NCBI GenBank assembly: GCA_004102785.1
Contig: SCEJ01000030.1
Span: 1 to 38,292 of the forward strand
DNA from: Muribaculaceae bacterium Isolate-013 (NCI)
GTDB taxonomy: Bacteria > Bacteroidota > Bacteroidia > Bacteroidales > Muribaculaceae
Reading direction: 5' to 3'
Length of the DNA stretch: 38,292 nucleotides
Shown piece by piece: positions 17,751-27,971 of the stretch; positions within the stretch are counted from its first letter, which is position 1, and each line of letters starts with the position of its first letter. Under the pieces are notes generated by a model, which did not search any database, had not been told where the DNA came from, and worked only from the letters and a program-made list of their open reading frames with translations. Both the position numbers and the translations under genes were made by a program.

Positions 17751-17779
17751 GTGCGCACGTGAGTGTACGCAGTGTACGG
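17751..17779. promoter_or_regulatory. Candidate upstream activator site for the sigma-54 operon
   Basis: The 8-bp palindrome GTGCGCAC (17751-17758) is followed by a tandem 9-bp repeat, AGTGTACGC then AGTGTACGG (17762-17779). It lies about 65-95 bases above the -24 element, the usual distance for an NtrC-type enhancer. The assignment to the regulator encoded in the same operon is an inference. Confidence 0.45.
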
Positions 17780-17843
17780 AATCGGACGGTTTTGTTGTCG
17801 CTGCAATATTGTATATCGTTGATTTATAATGGAATATATTTAT

Positions 17844-17859
17844 TGGCACGGTTTTGGCA
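17844..17859 (+). promoter_or_regulatory. Sigma-54 (-24/-12) promoter of the export operon
   Basis: TGGCACGGTTTTGGCA differs from the consensus TGGCACG-N4-TTGCA at one position. The invariant GG (17845-17846) and GC (17857-17858) are at the required spacing of 12 bases. Transcription would start near 17870, about 34 bases before the first gene. No competing -33/-7 promoter was found here. The operon itself encodes an NtrC-type activator, the class that sigma-54 promoters need. Confidence 0.75.
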
Positions 17860-17903
17860 TATATAATAGGCAAACCAATTAAAAAGCAACACAGACCATC
17901 TGT

Positions 17904-19157
17904 ATGGATAGAGAAATTTCAAAGGAAGAACGGCGTAAGGCGCAATTGAAGCGTATTGCGATACCGGCCTCCGTATTTGCCGCGGTGTGCGTTGCCGTGG
18001 TATGGATTGTCATCGGCATGACCCCCTCGGTCAGGGAATCGTCGCTGCGGTTCTCCACGGTTGAGGAGGGCACACTCGAGACTGTTGTGTCGGGGAGCGG
18101 CCGCGTGGTGCCGGCTTTCGAGCAGACAATCAATTCGCCGATACAGTCGCGCATTGTCGAGGTATACTGCCGCGAGGGCGACAGTGTGGATGCCGGCACG
18201 CCGCTGATGTTGCTTGACCTCCAGTCGGCCAACACCTCGTTGCAGAAACTTGCCGGAGAGCGTCGCATAAAATCGTACCGCAACCGCCAGGAGGATATTT
18301 CGGCCAGCAACGACATTACCAATCTTGAGATGGAAATCAAAGTTAAGGAGATGGCAGTGAGCCGTCTGGCCGCCGTTGCCGAGAATGAGCGGAAACTCGA
18401 CAGCATAGGTTCAGGCACCGGCGAACAGGTGCGTCAGGCCGAGCTCGCGCTCAATACCGGCCGCCTTGAGCTCGCCCAGTTGCGCAAACGTCTTGTCAAC
18501 CTCCGCGAAAGCAACCGCGCTGCAGAGGCATCGCGGGCGGTAGAGCTCTCGATTGTCGACGAGAACTATGGCGAGATGGCCCGCACACTCGAGGACGCAC
18601 GCCTTAAATCCCCCCGCAAGGCTGTTGTGACCTACATCGCCAACGAGATAGGGCGCCAGGTGGCCGCCGGCGAGAAGGTTGCGGTGGTGTCGGATCTCAG
18701 CCACTTCAAAGTCACAGGCTCGGTGGCAGAGTCGTTCTCCGACAAGCTTTTCACCGGAGCGCCGGCCATAGTGCGCATAGGGCGAACGGAGCTTCGTGCC
18801 AGGGTGTCGAATGTCACGCCCCAGAGCAAGGAGGGAGCCATTGCATTCACTGTTATTCTCGACGATGACAGCAACCGTAAGCTGCGTTCCGGCTCCAGCG
18901 CCGAAGTGTATGTGATGACCGATATAAAGGAGAATGTGCTCCGGGTGGGCAACGGCTCATACTATTCCGGCCCCGGGAGCTACAATATGTGGGTGATGTC
19001 GGCCGACGGCACCAAGCTCGAAAAGCGCGCCGTGCAGCTCGGCGAGTCATCGCCCGATCATGTGGAGGTGCTGTCGGGCTTGTCGCCGGGCGAGCAGGCC
19101 GTGATTTCCGACATGAGCCAGTACAAGACCAATTCCACTCTTAAAATCAAGAAATAA
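17904..19157 (+). CDS. HlyD/MacA-type membrane-fusion (periplasmic adaptor) protein
   Basis: 417 residues. A cytoplasmic basic tail is followed by one inner-membrane helix (about 18-40), a split lipoyl domain starting VVSGSGRVVPAFEQTINSPIQSRIVEVYCREGDSVDAGTPLMLLD (about 63-108), a coiled-coil hairpin (about 110-215, e.g. LEMEIKVKEMAVSRLAAVAENERKLDS), and a beta-barrel part with GSSAEVYVMTDIKENVLRV. Such adaptors join an inner-membrane MacB-like transporter to a TolC-like outer-membrane channel; all these partners follow on the same strand. It is the first gene after the sigma-54 promoter. Confidence 0.9.
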   Translation: MDREISKEERRKAQLKRIAIPASVFAAVCVAVVWIVIGMTPSVRESSLRFSTVEEGTLETVVSGSGRVVPAFEQTINSPIQSRIVEVYCREGDSVDAGTPLMLLDLQSANTSLQKLAGERRIKSYRNRQEDISASNDITNLEMEIKVKEMAVSRLAAVAENERKLDSIGSGTGEQVRQAELALNTGRLELAQLRKRLVNLRESNRAAEASRAVELSIVDENYGEMARTLEDARLKSPRKAVVTYIANEIGRQVAAGEKVAVVSDLSHFKVTGSVAESFSDKLFTGAPAIVRIGRTELRARVSNVTPQSKEGAIAFTVILDDDSNRKLRSGSSAEVYVMTDIKENVLRVGNGSYYSGPGSYNMWVMSADGTKLEKRAVQLGESSPDHVEVLSGLSPGEQAVISDMSQYKTNSTLKIKK

Positions 19158-19175
19158 TCTAATAAAACCACAGAT

Positions 19176-19847
19176 ATGCTTATCCAACTCAAAGAAATCA
19201 CAAAAGTGTACCGTACACGCGAAATAGAGACCACAGCTCTCGACAACGTCAACATCGGAATCGAAAAGGGAGAATTCGTAAGTGTGATGGGCCCCTCGGG
19301 ATGCGGCAAGTCGACCTTGCTCAACATTGTCGGGCTTCTTGACAAGCCAACCTCAGGCTCGGTGACAATCGACGGGGAGCTTACATCGGAGCTTTCCGAC
19401 CGCGCTTTGGCCGCGCTCCGCAACCGGCGGCTTGGCTTCGTGTTCCAGAGTTTCCACCTTATCCCCACGCTGAATGTGGCCGACAATGTGGAGCTGCCGC
19501 TTATCTACCGCAAAGGGGTGAGCGCTTCCGAACGGCGCCGCCTGGTGGAGGAGGTGCTTGAGAAAGTGGGGCTGTCGCACCGCACACGCCATATGCCTGC
19601 CCAGCTCTCCGGCGGCCAGAGCCAGCGTGTGGCCATAGCGCGCGCCATTGTCGGTTCGCCGGAAATAATCCTTGCCGACGAACCTACCGGCAACCTCGAC
19701 TCCAGGATGGGAGCCGAGGTGATGGATATTCTTCACCGCCTCAACCGCGAGGACGGAAAGACAATCGTGATGGTGACACACAATGAGGAGCAGGCCCGCC
19801 AGACCGACCGCATAATCCGCTTCTTCGACGGGCGTCAGGTGCAGTGA
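19176..19847 (+). CDS. ABC transporter ATPase, MacB/LolD type
   Basis: A 223-residue stand-alone nucleotide-binding protein. Walker [10 protein letters not shown] (39-47), Q-loop Gln91, signature LSGGQ (144-148), Walker B IILADE with PTGNLDS (about 164-176) and the switch His202 are all intact. The PTGNLDS extension is typical of the MacB/LolD/FtsE group, which drive mechanotransmission in the periplasm rather than classic transport through the membrane. It is the only ATPase in the operon and must serve all four permeases. Confidence 0.94.
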   Translation: MLIQLKEITKVYRTREIETTALDNVNIGIEKGEFVSVMGPSGCGKSTLLNIVGLLDKPTSGSVTIDGELTSELSDRALAALRNRRLGFVFQSFHLIPTLNVADNVELPLIYRKGVSASERRRLVEEVLEKVGLSHRTRHMPAQLSGGQSQRVAIARAIVGSPEIILADEPTGNLDSRMGAEVMDILHRLNREDGKTIVMVTHNEEQARQTDRIIRFFDGRQVQ

Positions 19848-19885
19848 CTGAAATTTACGTCTGAGTAACTTTTAGATTTATCAGG

Positions 19886-21184
19886 ATGATATTAAGAATA
19901 ATCAGGCAGACAGTGTGCCAGGCGCGCCGTCAGTGGGAGATGTCGCTGGTGAGCCTGTTCGGCACGGCTTTCGCCATCTTTCTTGTAATGGTGGTTGTGG
20001 TGGTCAACAGGGTCGATCATGCGCCGTTTCCGCCGGTCAGTGACCGCGCGCGTCTGCTTTACGCCCGCGGGGTGGATATATCTTTCGGCAACGGAAGCCG
20101 GAGCGCGGCCTATTCGCCGGCTTTCGCCATGGAGATTTATGCCGGACTGCCCGGCTCCGATGCTATGGCGATGTATTCATGGCTCGACGAGTGCGACGCC
20201 GCGGTGCGCGGCTCGGGGGCTTTCAATGTGAATCTGCGCCGTGTCGGGGGCGACTACTGGAAGATATTCGACTTCCGATTTCTGGCCGGCGCCCCGTTCA
20301 GGCCCGCCGCCGGGAACCGCAAGTATGATGCGGCCACTCCGGTGGTGATTTCCGAGAGCGTGGCCAGGAGGCTGTTCGGGTCGGCCGGTGACGATGTGGT
20401 GGGGCGTGAGGTGCTCATCAGCCATGCGCCGCGCAAGGTGTGCGGGGTTGTGGCCGAAGTCACTCCGCTGGCCGATATGGCCTACTCGCAGGTGTGGATT
20501 CCGTTTGAGGGGCCGGTTGCTACGGCTGTGCCTGTCGACTTCAATGATTTTTACGGCGAGTGCCAGGCTGTGGTGCGTATCGCGCCGGGTTCCTCTCTCT
20601 CTGCCGTCAAGGCCGAGGCAGGGCGCCGCTATGAGGCGGCCGCACGCCGGCTGGCCGCCGGCGGCTATGAGCTGAACATACATTTTCAGCCTCATACCCT
20701 CGCAGAGTTCAAATCGACGTACGGCACAAACTCCGACCCGGCCGAGGAGACACAGTGGCGCACGTGGCTGGTCTATGCCATCCTCCTTATTGTGCCGGCA
20801 ATCAACCTCTCGGGGATGACCCACAGTTTTCTGCGGCGCCGGCGCACGGAGCTGGGAGTGCGCAGGGCCTTCGGTTCTACCCGCGGCCGCATAATCATGG
20901 ATGTTTTTGCCGAAAATCTCCTTGTCACCCTGGCCGGGAGCATCATCGGGCTCGTGGCGGCATGGATTTTCCTGTGGCTGTTTGTCGATTCGTTTGTTGC
21001 GGTAAAGACCTGGGAGACTGTTTTTGCCTCGGTCACAGTGGCGCCGGCGATGTTGTTCAGTTGGAGCGTATTCGGATACGCGGTGCTGTTCTGCCTGGTG
21101 CTCAACACACTGAGCGTGGGTGTGCCTGCGTTTTCGGCCGCGAGAATGAACCCTGTGGAGGCCATATCGGGCCGTGACGACTGA
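19886..21184 (+). CDS. MacB/FtsX-type permease A1
   Basis: 432 residues. Helix 1 (about 19-42), a large periplasmic domain, then three C-terminal helices (about 293-312, 338-366, 387-415): the MacB topology with four helices. The loop after helix 2, FLRRRRTELGVRRAFGSTRGRI, is the coupling segment that contacts the ATPase. It is clearly paralogous to the third permease (22505-23791), sharing a start of the type LRxTxxxxRRQ, SDRxRxL, and the same coupling segment. MacB-like systems export peptides, lipids or drugs; the substrate is not known. Confidence 0.88.
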   Translation: MILRIIRQTVCQARRQWEMSLVSLFGTAFAIFLVMVVVVVNRVDHAPFPPVSDRARLLYARGVDISFGNGSRSAAYSPAFAMEIYAGLPGSDAMAMYSWLDECDAAVRGSGAFNVNLRRVGGDYWKIFDFRFLAGAPFRPAAGNRKYDAATPVVISESVARRLFGSAGDDVVGREVLISHAPRKVCGVVAEVTPLADMAYSQVWIPFEGPVATAVPVDFNDFYGECQAVVRIAPGSSLSAVKAEAGRRYEAAARRLAAGGYELNIHFQPHTLAEFKSTYGTNSDPAEETQWRTWLVYAILLIVPAINLSGMTHSFLRRRRTELGVRRAFGSTRGRIIMDVFAENLLVTLAGSIIGLVAAWIFLWLFVDSFVAVKTWETVFASVTVAPAMLFSWSVFGYAVLFCLVLNTLSVGVPAFSAARMNPVEAISGRDD

Positions 21185-21206
21185 TTCACCATTCAAATGC
21201 CTTACA

Positions 21207-22487
21207 ATGAAAAGAAAACTTGCAAAACAGATGTGTGCCCAGTGGCGCTCCAATGTGTGGCTCGTTGTGGAGCTTATGGTGGTGAGCGTGGTGCTGTGGT
21301 ATGTCAATGACTATATTTTCGTCCGCACTGCCGAGAATCTTCAGGATGAGGGCTTCGACCCCGCGGAGGTTTACCTTGTGAAGTACAGGGTAGGGGATGT
21401 GCCTGACGGAGCCGATACCGACAGCCTCACTGTGGCATGGGCCGGCGAGCTCGGCCGCCGGATAGCCTCGCGCCCCGATGTGGAGTGCTGGAGCCTTGAT
21501 GAATACAGCACGCCGTATTTCCGCAGCAATTATGGCACGTCGCTTTACGATGTGGCAGATTCCACGGCTTCGCTCGGATCCTCGGCTTCGCTGAAGGTGT
21601 CGATGCGGCTCGGATTCGTGACTCCGGGGTATTTCTCAGTGCTCCGCATAGGGGGGATAAACGGCGAGACTCCGGCGCAGATGGACAGCATAATCGCCGC
21701 CGGCAAGGTGATTCTCTCGGAGAATGTGGTGTATCACGAGGAGCCCGGCGCACGCCGGGGGCGTCCCGTGGCCGGCGAACTCATAGGCCGTCGCTATATT
21801 ATCGACGGAGTAAAGCGCCCTGTGGAGGCCGGCGCGCTGATGAAGCCGCAGCTACGAAGCACCTACGAGTCGGTGCGGCTAAGCGCCCAGGTGTATGTGC
21901 CCTACGGGCTGTTTGCCTACTGCTCCGAGCCCGATTTGCTGGTGCGTCTCAAGGAGGGAGCCTCGGCTTCGAAGTTCATTGCCGATCTAACTGGTCCGGA
22001 ATCGGGCATATATTCCGTGGGAGGTCTGTATCTGAGCGGAGTGCAGCCGCTTGATGCGGTGCGCAGGGCAAGCGCGGCCGAGGAGGGGCGAACTGTGAAT
22101 GTGCATATCCTTGCAGTCATCTTCCTGCTTTTGAATGTGTTTCTGGGGCTGCTCGGTTCATTCTGGTTCCGCACCCAGCGGCGCACCCAGGAGATTGCCG
22201 TGCGCATGGTGGCCGGCGCCCGCCGCCGGCAGGTGATGGCGCGCATGATCAGCGAGGCGCTTCTGCTGCTGGTCATAGCCACGGTGCCGGCTCTGTGCAT
22301 CGACTTTATGGCGGGACGAGCCGAACTGCTCTCAACCTGGGAAGGCTCCAGCTTCTCTATGATGCGTCTGTGGATTGCCGGAGCCATCACTTTTGTGCAG
22401 ATGGCGGTGATGGTGGTCACCGGCACAGCTTTGCCTGCATGGAAGGCCATGCGCATCAGCCCGTCGACAGCTCTTCAGTGTGAATAG
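21207..22487 (+). CDS. MacB/FtsX-type permease B1
   Basis: 426 residues from the ATG at 21207 (MKRKLAKQMCAQWRSN), chosen because the paralogue at 23802 begins the same way; an ATG-less extension reaches back into the previous gene. It has helix 1 (about 15-35), a periplasmic domain with the shared INGETPAQMDSIIAAGKVILSENV segment, and three C-terminal helices. The coupling segment reads FRTQRRTQEIAVRMVAGARRRQV. A and B types differ enough that an A-B heterodimer is likely. Confidence 0.87.
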   Translation: MKRKLAKQMCAQWRSNVWLVVELMVVSVVLWYVNDYIFVRTAENLQDEGFDPAEVYLVKYRVGDVPDGADTDSLTVAWAGELGRRIASRPDVECWSLDEYSTPYFRSNYGTSLYDVADSTASLGSSASLKVSMRLGFVTPGYFSVLRIGGINGETPAQMDSIIAAGKVILSENVVYHEEPGARRGRPVAGELIGRRYIIDGVKRPVEAGALMKPQLRSTYESVRLSAQVYVPYGLFAYCSEPDLLVRLKEGASASKFIADLTGPESGIYSVGGLYLSGVQPLDAVRRASAAEEGRTVNVHILAVIFLLLNVFLGLLGSFWFRTQRRTQEIAVRMVAGARRRQVMARMISEALLLLVIATVPALCIDFMAGRAELLSTWEGSSFSMMRLWIAGAITFVQMAVMVVTGTALPAWKAMRISPSTALQCE

Positions 22488-22504
22488 ACAAATCCGTAAT
22501 TGTT

Positions 22505-23791
22505 ATGATATCCAAAATATTAAGACAGACTTGGCATGAGGTGCGCCGACAGCCGGTAATCAGCATAGTGAGCATGGTGGCCACGGCCTTCACCATATTC
22601 CTGGTGATGTCAATGTCGGTCATCGACCGTGTGAAGACGGCCGGCTTCGCTCCGGAGAGCGACCGCGGGCGTATGCTTGTGGCCACCGGAGTCAATATCA
22701 AAGATTCTACCGGGGCCGATGGCTCTTCCTGTTACTCGCAGTCGTTTCTTCATGAACTTTACGACAGTATCGATGCCGTGGAATCGATGGCCATGTTCAC
22801 CGGAACTCCCGGTTCCAGCGATATCAGTGTGCCCGGAAAATCGCCGATGAATGCAAACTTCATATTGGCCGACAACGGTTTCTGGGAAGTGTTCGATTTC
22901 AGGTTCATCTCCGGCAAGCCTTACAATGTAAGTGAGGTGATATGGGATGGCGGCCAGGTGCCTGTGGTTGTGACCGGGAGTGTGGCCCGCGGGCTTTACG
23001 GTAGCACCGACGTGGTGGGGCAGACGTTGCTCATCGGGCGGCAACCGTATAAAATCTGCGGAGTGGTGGAGGATGTGTCGCCGCTTGCATCGTATGCCTA
23101 CGCACAGTTTTTCGTGCCTCTGCAATATGAGAACAAGGGAGCAGTCACGGCGAGAGAGGATTTTTTCGGAAGATTGCGTTGTGTTGTCGTGGCCCGCGAT
23201 GCCGCGGATTTTCCGGCGATACGTCAGGAGGTCGCCAGGCGTTATGAGGCCGTGAACCGGCGTATAGCTCCGTTCGATATGAACGTGGCCCCCCATTCCC
23301 AACCCTACACCGTGGCACAGGCAGCTACTGTGGCCGGCACCAACGGCGACCCTGACGACAACAGTTTGTGGTGGGTGAAGTATATGGTGCTTCTCCTTGT
23401 GCCGGCGATAAATCTATCATCGATGACCTCATCGCTGCTGCGTCGCCGCCGCATGGAGATTGGTGTGCGCCGCGCTTTCGGCGCCACCCGCGGGCGCCTC
23501 GCCTCGGGTATCCTGATGGAGAATCTGGTGGTTACCGTGGCCGGCACTCTGGTCGGGCTCGCCGCTTCATGGCTGTTTGTATGGCTGGGGATAGAGTATT
23601 TTGTATCCTCCAGCAGTTTTGAGCGTACTTTTGTCCCGGTCAGTGTTTCCCCCACGGTGCTCTTCAGTTGGGCCACATTCTCAATCGCGGGCGTCTGTGC
23701 GCTGGCGCTGAATCTTCTGAGCTCGGGGCTGCCGTCGTGGAACGCCGCACGGCGTAATCCGGTAGAGGCTCTTTCCGGTCATGAAAAATAA
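22505..23791 (+). CDS. MacB/FtsX-type permease A2
   Basis: 428 residues, with helix 1 near 18-41, a periplasmic domain and three C-terminal helices. The coupling segment LRRRRMEIGVRRAFGATRGRL nearly equals that of permease A1, whereas the periplasmic domains have diverged more, as expected if the duplicated pairs handle different ligands. It begins 17 bases after B1 ends. Confidence 0.87.
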   Translation: MISKILRQTWHEVRRQPVISIVSMVATAFTIFLVMSMSVIDRVKTAGFAPESDRGRMLVATGVNIKDSTGADGSSCYSQSFLHELYDSIDAVESMAMFTGTPGSSDISVPGKSPMNANFILADNGFWEVFDFRFISGKPYNVSEVIWDGGQVPVVVTGSVARGLYGSTDVVGQTLLIGRQPYKICGVVEDVSPLASYAYAQFFVPLQYENKGAVTAREDFFGRLRCVVVARDAADFPAIRQEVARRYEAVNRRIAPFDMNVAPHSQPYTVAQAATVAGTNGDPDDNSLWWVKYMVLLLVPAINLSSMTSSLLRRRRMEIGVRRAFGATRGRLASGILMENLVVTVAGTLVGLAASWLFVWLGIEYFVSSSSFERTFVPVSVSPTVLFSWATFSIAGVCALALNLLSSGLPSWNAARRNPVEALSGHEK

Positions 23792-23801
23792 TCGATGGAC
23801 T

Positions 23802-25085
23802 ATGAAACGTAAACTTTCCCGACAGATTTGCGCCGAATGGCGCTCGAACATATGGCTCTTCGTGGAGCTGCTGGTAGTGAGCCTCGTGCTTTGGTGGATC
23901 AACGACTACTTCTATGCCGTAAGGCAGATTCGTGTGGAGCCTTACGGCTTTGACACACGCGGAGTGTACAAGCTCAGCTATGCTTTAGATTACTCAAAGC
24001 AGGATGGGCTTACCGACAGCGTGGCGCAGGCGCAGGTTGACGCCGTCATGGCGCGTCTGCGCGCCGAACCGGCCATCAGCTCCGCCGCGCTTTCGTGCGG
24101 CATCACTCCCCACAATTATAATTTCCAGGGGAGTCCGCTATTCCTTGCCTCCGACTCCGGTCTATGTGTGGGGATTCCCGGGCATGGCCTTCCCCGCTGC
24201 GGCATCGACGGGCGCGGTGATATATGCCAGACTCTCGGCATAACAGGCGCCAACGGCGAGACTCCGGCCGAACTCGACAGGATTCTTGCCGGGGGCAAGG
24301 CGCTGATAACCTCTAACGTGCGGCTCTACAACACCGGTGGAGGCGATGTGCCGCCCGAGAAGGCGGTAGATGCGTCGAATGTTGTAGGCAAGGTGTTTAA
24401 TGTCAATGCCTTCGGTGGTGCACCCGTCATGGTGGGAGGCGTAATCCTGCCGCAGAAACGCGCCACCTACGAATCGGCCGCCGACATGGTATGCATATTG
24501 CTGCCGCAGAATTTCTATTTCGGACTCTGGGGTGATATACTTGTGAGGGTCAAAGACGATTATCCGGGCGATTTTGCCGCGGACCTGCGCCAGCGGCTTG
24601 CCCGCGACTATTCGCTGGAATATATCTATCTCACCGATGTGGAGGATATGGAGGAAATCAGGGTGTTCAACGACCGCGATATGGACCAGCAGGAAAGGCT
24701 TTATATGGCGATGTGCGTGTTTCTGATGGTCAACGTTTTTCTCGGTCTGCTGGGTTCGTTCTGGTTCCGCACGCAGCAGCGGGCTTCCGAAATCGCAATA
24801 AGGATGGTGAGCGGCGCCTCGCCGCGCCATATCATAGCGCGTGTGCTTGCCGAACCGCTTCTTCTTCTGCTGGCTACTGTGCCGTTTGCCGCCGCGGTGG
24901 TGTGGCTGCTGCGCGGGGCGGAAGAGTTTGTTTCGCAGCAGGTTGAGCTTGATGTGCTGCATGCGGTCGGTGTGGTCGGAGCGGCCACATATGCCGAGAT
25001 GGCCCTGATGGTGGTGCTCGGTGTGCTCTTTCCGGCTGTCAAGGCCATGCGCATGCGTCCGGCGGCAGTGCTTCAGGAAGAATAA
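23802..25085 (+). CDS. MacB/FtsX-type permease B2
   Basis: 427 residues from the ATG at 23802 (MKRKLSRQICAEWRSN), 10 bases after A2 ends. An ATG at 23781 in the same frame overlaps the A2 stop and is the alternative. It is the partner copy of B1: the first 35 residues and the VNVFLGLLGSFWFRTQQRASEIAIRMVSGA segment are nearly identical between the two, while the periplasmic middle is more divergent. Confidence 0.87.
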   Translation: MKRKLSRQICAEWRSNIWLFVELLVVSLVLWWINDYFYAVRQIRVEPYGFDTRGVYKLSYALDYSKQDGLTDSVAQAQVDAVMARLRAEPAISSAALSCGITPHNYNFQGSPLFLASDSGLCVGIPGHGLPRCGIDGRGDICQTLGITGANGETPAELDRILAGGKALITSNVRLYNTGGGDVPPEKAVDASNVVGKVFNVNAFGGAPVMVGGVILPQKRATYESAADMVCILLPQNFYFGLWGDILVRVKDDYPGDFAADLRQRLARDYSLEYIYLTDVEDMEEIRVFNDRDMDQQERLYMAMCVFLMVNVFLGLLGSFWFRTQQRASEIAIRMVSGASPRHIIARVLAEPLLLLLATVPFAAAVVWLLRGAEEFVSQQVELDVLHAVGVVGAATYAEMALMVVLGVLFPAVKAMRMRPAAVLQEE

Positions 25086-25094
25086 GTTAAGTTT

Positions 25095-26585
25095 ATGCGA
25101 CACTATTTCATACACATATTATTAATATCAGCCGTGGCATTTGTAAACCATGCCGCAGCCCGGGCACAGGCGGCCGGAGTCGTAGAGCTTACTCTCGACG
25201 ACGCGGTGGCCCGCGCCCGCGCCGCGAGCGTGGATGCCGCCGTGGCTCTCGACGAGCTGCGCTCGGCCTACTGGGAATACCGCACCTATCGCGCCGAGCT
25301 GCTGCCTGAAGTGACTTTCGAGGCCACTCTGCCCCATTACGCCAAACAGTATTCCACTTATATGGACTCCAATGGCGCTTTCTCTTTCGTGCGTACAAAC
25401 TATCTGGAGGCCGTGGGGCAGTTGTCGCTCACTCAGAACATCTGGCTCACCGGCGGCACACTGTCGCTGAGCACCTCGCTCGACCTTATAAAGGAGTTTG
25501 ACTCCGGAAGCCGCAACCGTTTCATGTCGATACCGGTGGCTCTGACCCTGAACCAGCCTGTTTTCGGGGTCAACAACGTGAAGTGGAACCGCCGAATCTC
25601 TCCGGTGCGTTACGAGGAGGCCAAGGCGGCCTTCCTCAGCGCCACGGAGGATGTGGCCATGAATGCCATTACCTATTATTTCAACCTGCTGATGGCCGAC
25701 GAGGATGTGGCCACCGCACGCCAGAATCTCGCCAATGCCGAGAAACTTTACTCGTTTGCGCAGGAGAAGAGGGAGATGGGAAGAATCTCTAAAAACGACC
25801 TGCTGCAGATGGAGCTGAATCTGCTCAATGCGCGCGCCACTCTCACCGATGCCGAAAGCACGCGCAAGAGCGCCATGTTCCAGCTTGCATCCTTCCTTGA
25901 CCTTGAGGAGGATGCGGAACTGCGCCCGGTGGTGCCGGCTATGGTGCCCGATGTGGAGGTGACTTTCGCCGACGCGCTCGACAAGGCTCTTGCCAACAAT
26001 AAGTTCGCAAAGAATCTGCGCCGCCGCCAACTGGAGGCCGATTATGAGGTGGCCAAGGCCAAGGGCGACATGCGGCAGATCAACCTCTACGCCCAGGTGG
26101 GATACACGGGTGCGGGGCACAATGCCGGCGACTCCTACCGCGGCCTGCGCGACAACCAGGTTGTGGAGGTGGGGGTGCGCATCCCGCTCATCGACTGGGG
26201 CAAGCGCCGGGGCCGTGTGAGGGTGGCGCAGTCAAACCGCGAGGTGGTGCAGAGCCGTCTGCGCAAGGAGACCCAGGATTTCAACCGCGACCTTTTCGTG
26301 CTTGTGGAGCGCTTTGCCAACCAGGGGGAGCAGGTGCGGATCGCCCTGCGTGCCGACACCATAGCCTCGCAGCGTTACCGCACCAATGTGGAGACCTACC
26401 TTATCGGCAAGATTTCCACCCTCGACCTCAATGACTCGCAGGCATCGAAGGATGACAGCCGCCGCCAGTATATATCGAATCTCTACCGATACTGGTCGTA
26501 TTACTATCAGTTGCGCTCTCTCACCCTCTGGGACTACGAGCGCCGCGAGCCTCTGACGGCGGATTTTGAAAAAATCATTAAATGA
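25095..26585 (+). CDS. TolC-family outer-membrane efflux channel
   Basis: 496 residues with a signal peptide (about 1-25, ending AARAQA). Two OEP repeats of long helices and strands can be followed, e.g. LTLDDAVARARAASVDAAVALDEL, then MNAITYYFNLLMADEDVATARQNLANAEKLYSFAQEKREMGRISKNDLLQMELNLLNARATLTDAESTRKSA, and the mirrored RQLEADYEVAKAKGDM...VGVRIPLIDWGKRRGRVRVAQSN. It provides the exit duct for the adaptor-permease complex. It begins 9 bases after permease B2. Confidence 0.92.
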   Translation: MRHYFIHILLISAVAFVNHAAARAQAAGVVELTLDDAVARARAASVDAAVALDELRSAYWEYRTYRAELLPEVTFEATLPHYAKQYSTYMDSNGAFSFVRTNYLEAVGQLSLTQNIWLTGGTLSLSTSLDLIKEFDSGSRNRFMSIPVALTLNQPVFGVNNVKWNRRISPVRYEEAKAAFLSATEDVAMNAITYYFNLLMADEDVATARQNLANAEKLYSFAQEKREMGRISKNDLLQMELNLLNARATLTDAESTRKSAMFQLASFLDLEEDAELRPVVPAMVPDVEVTFADALDKALANNKFAKNLRRRQLEADYEVAKAKGDMRQINLYAQVGYTGAGHNAGDSYRGLRDNQVVEVGVRIPLIDWGKRRGRVRVAQSNREVVQSRLRKETQDFNRDLFVLVERFANQGEQVRIALRADTIASQRYRTNVETYLIGKISTLDLNDSQASKDDSRRQYISNLYRYWSYYYQLRSLTLWDYERREPLTADFEKIIK

Positions 26586-26621
26586 CAGCCCGTTCGTTCT
26601 ATTTTCACTAATTTTGCAAAT

Positions 26622-27938
<1,317 letters not shown>

Positions 27939-27971
27939 CTGGTCGTTTCTTTTTACCCACAGCTACTCCGG

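Noticed and set aside
26609-26616. TAATTTTG just before the sigma-54 regulator as its own promoter
   Set aside because: No -33 element at proper spacing, and the start of transcription would fall on the ATG itself. Co-transcription with tolC is simpler, although leaderless transcription cannot be excluded.
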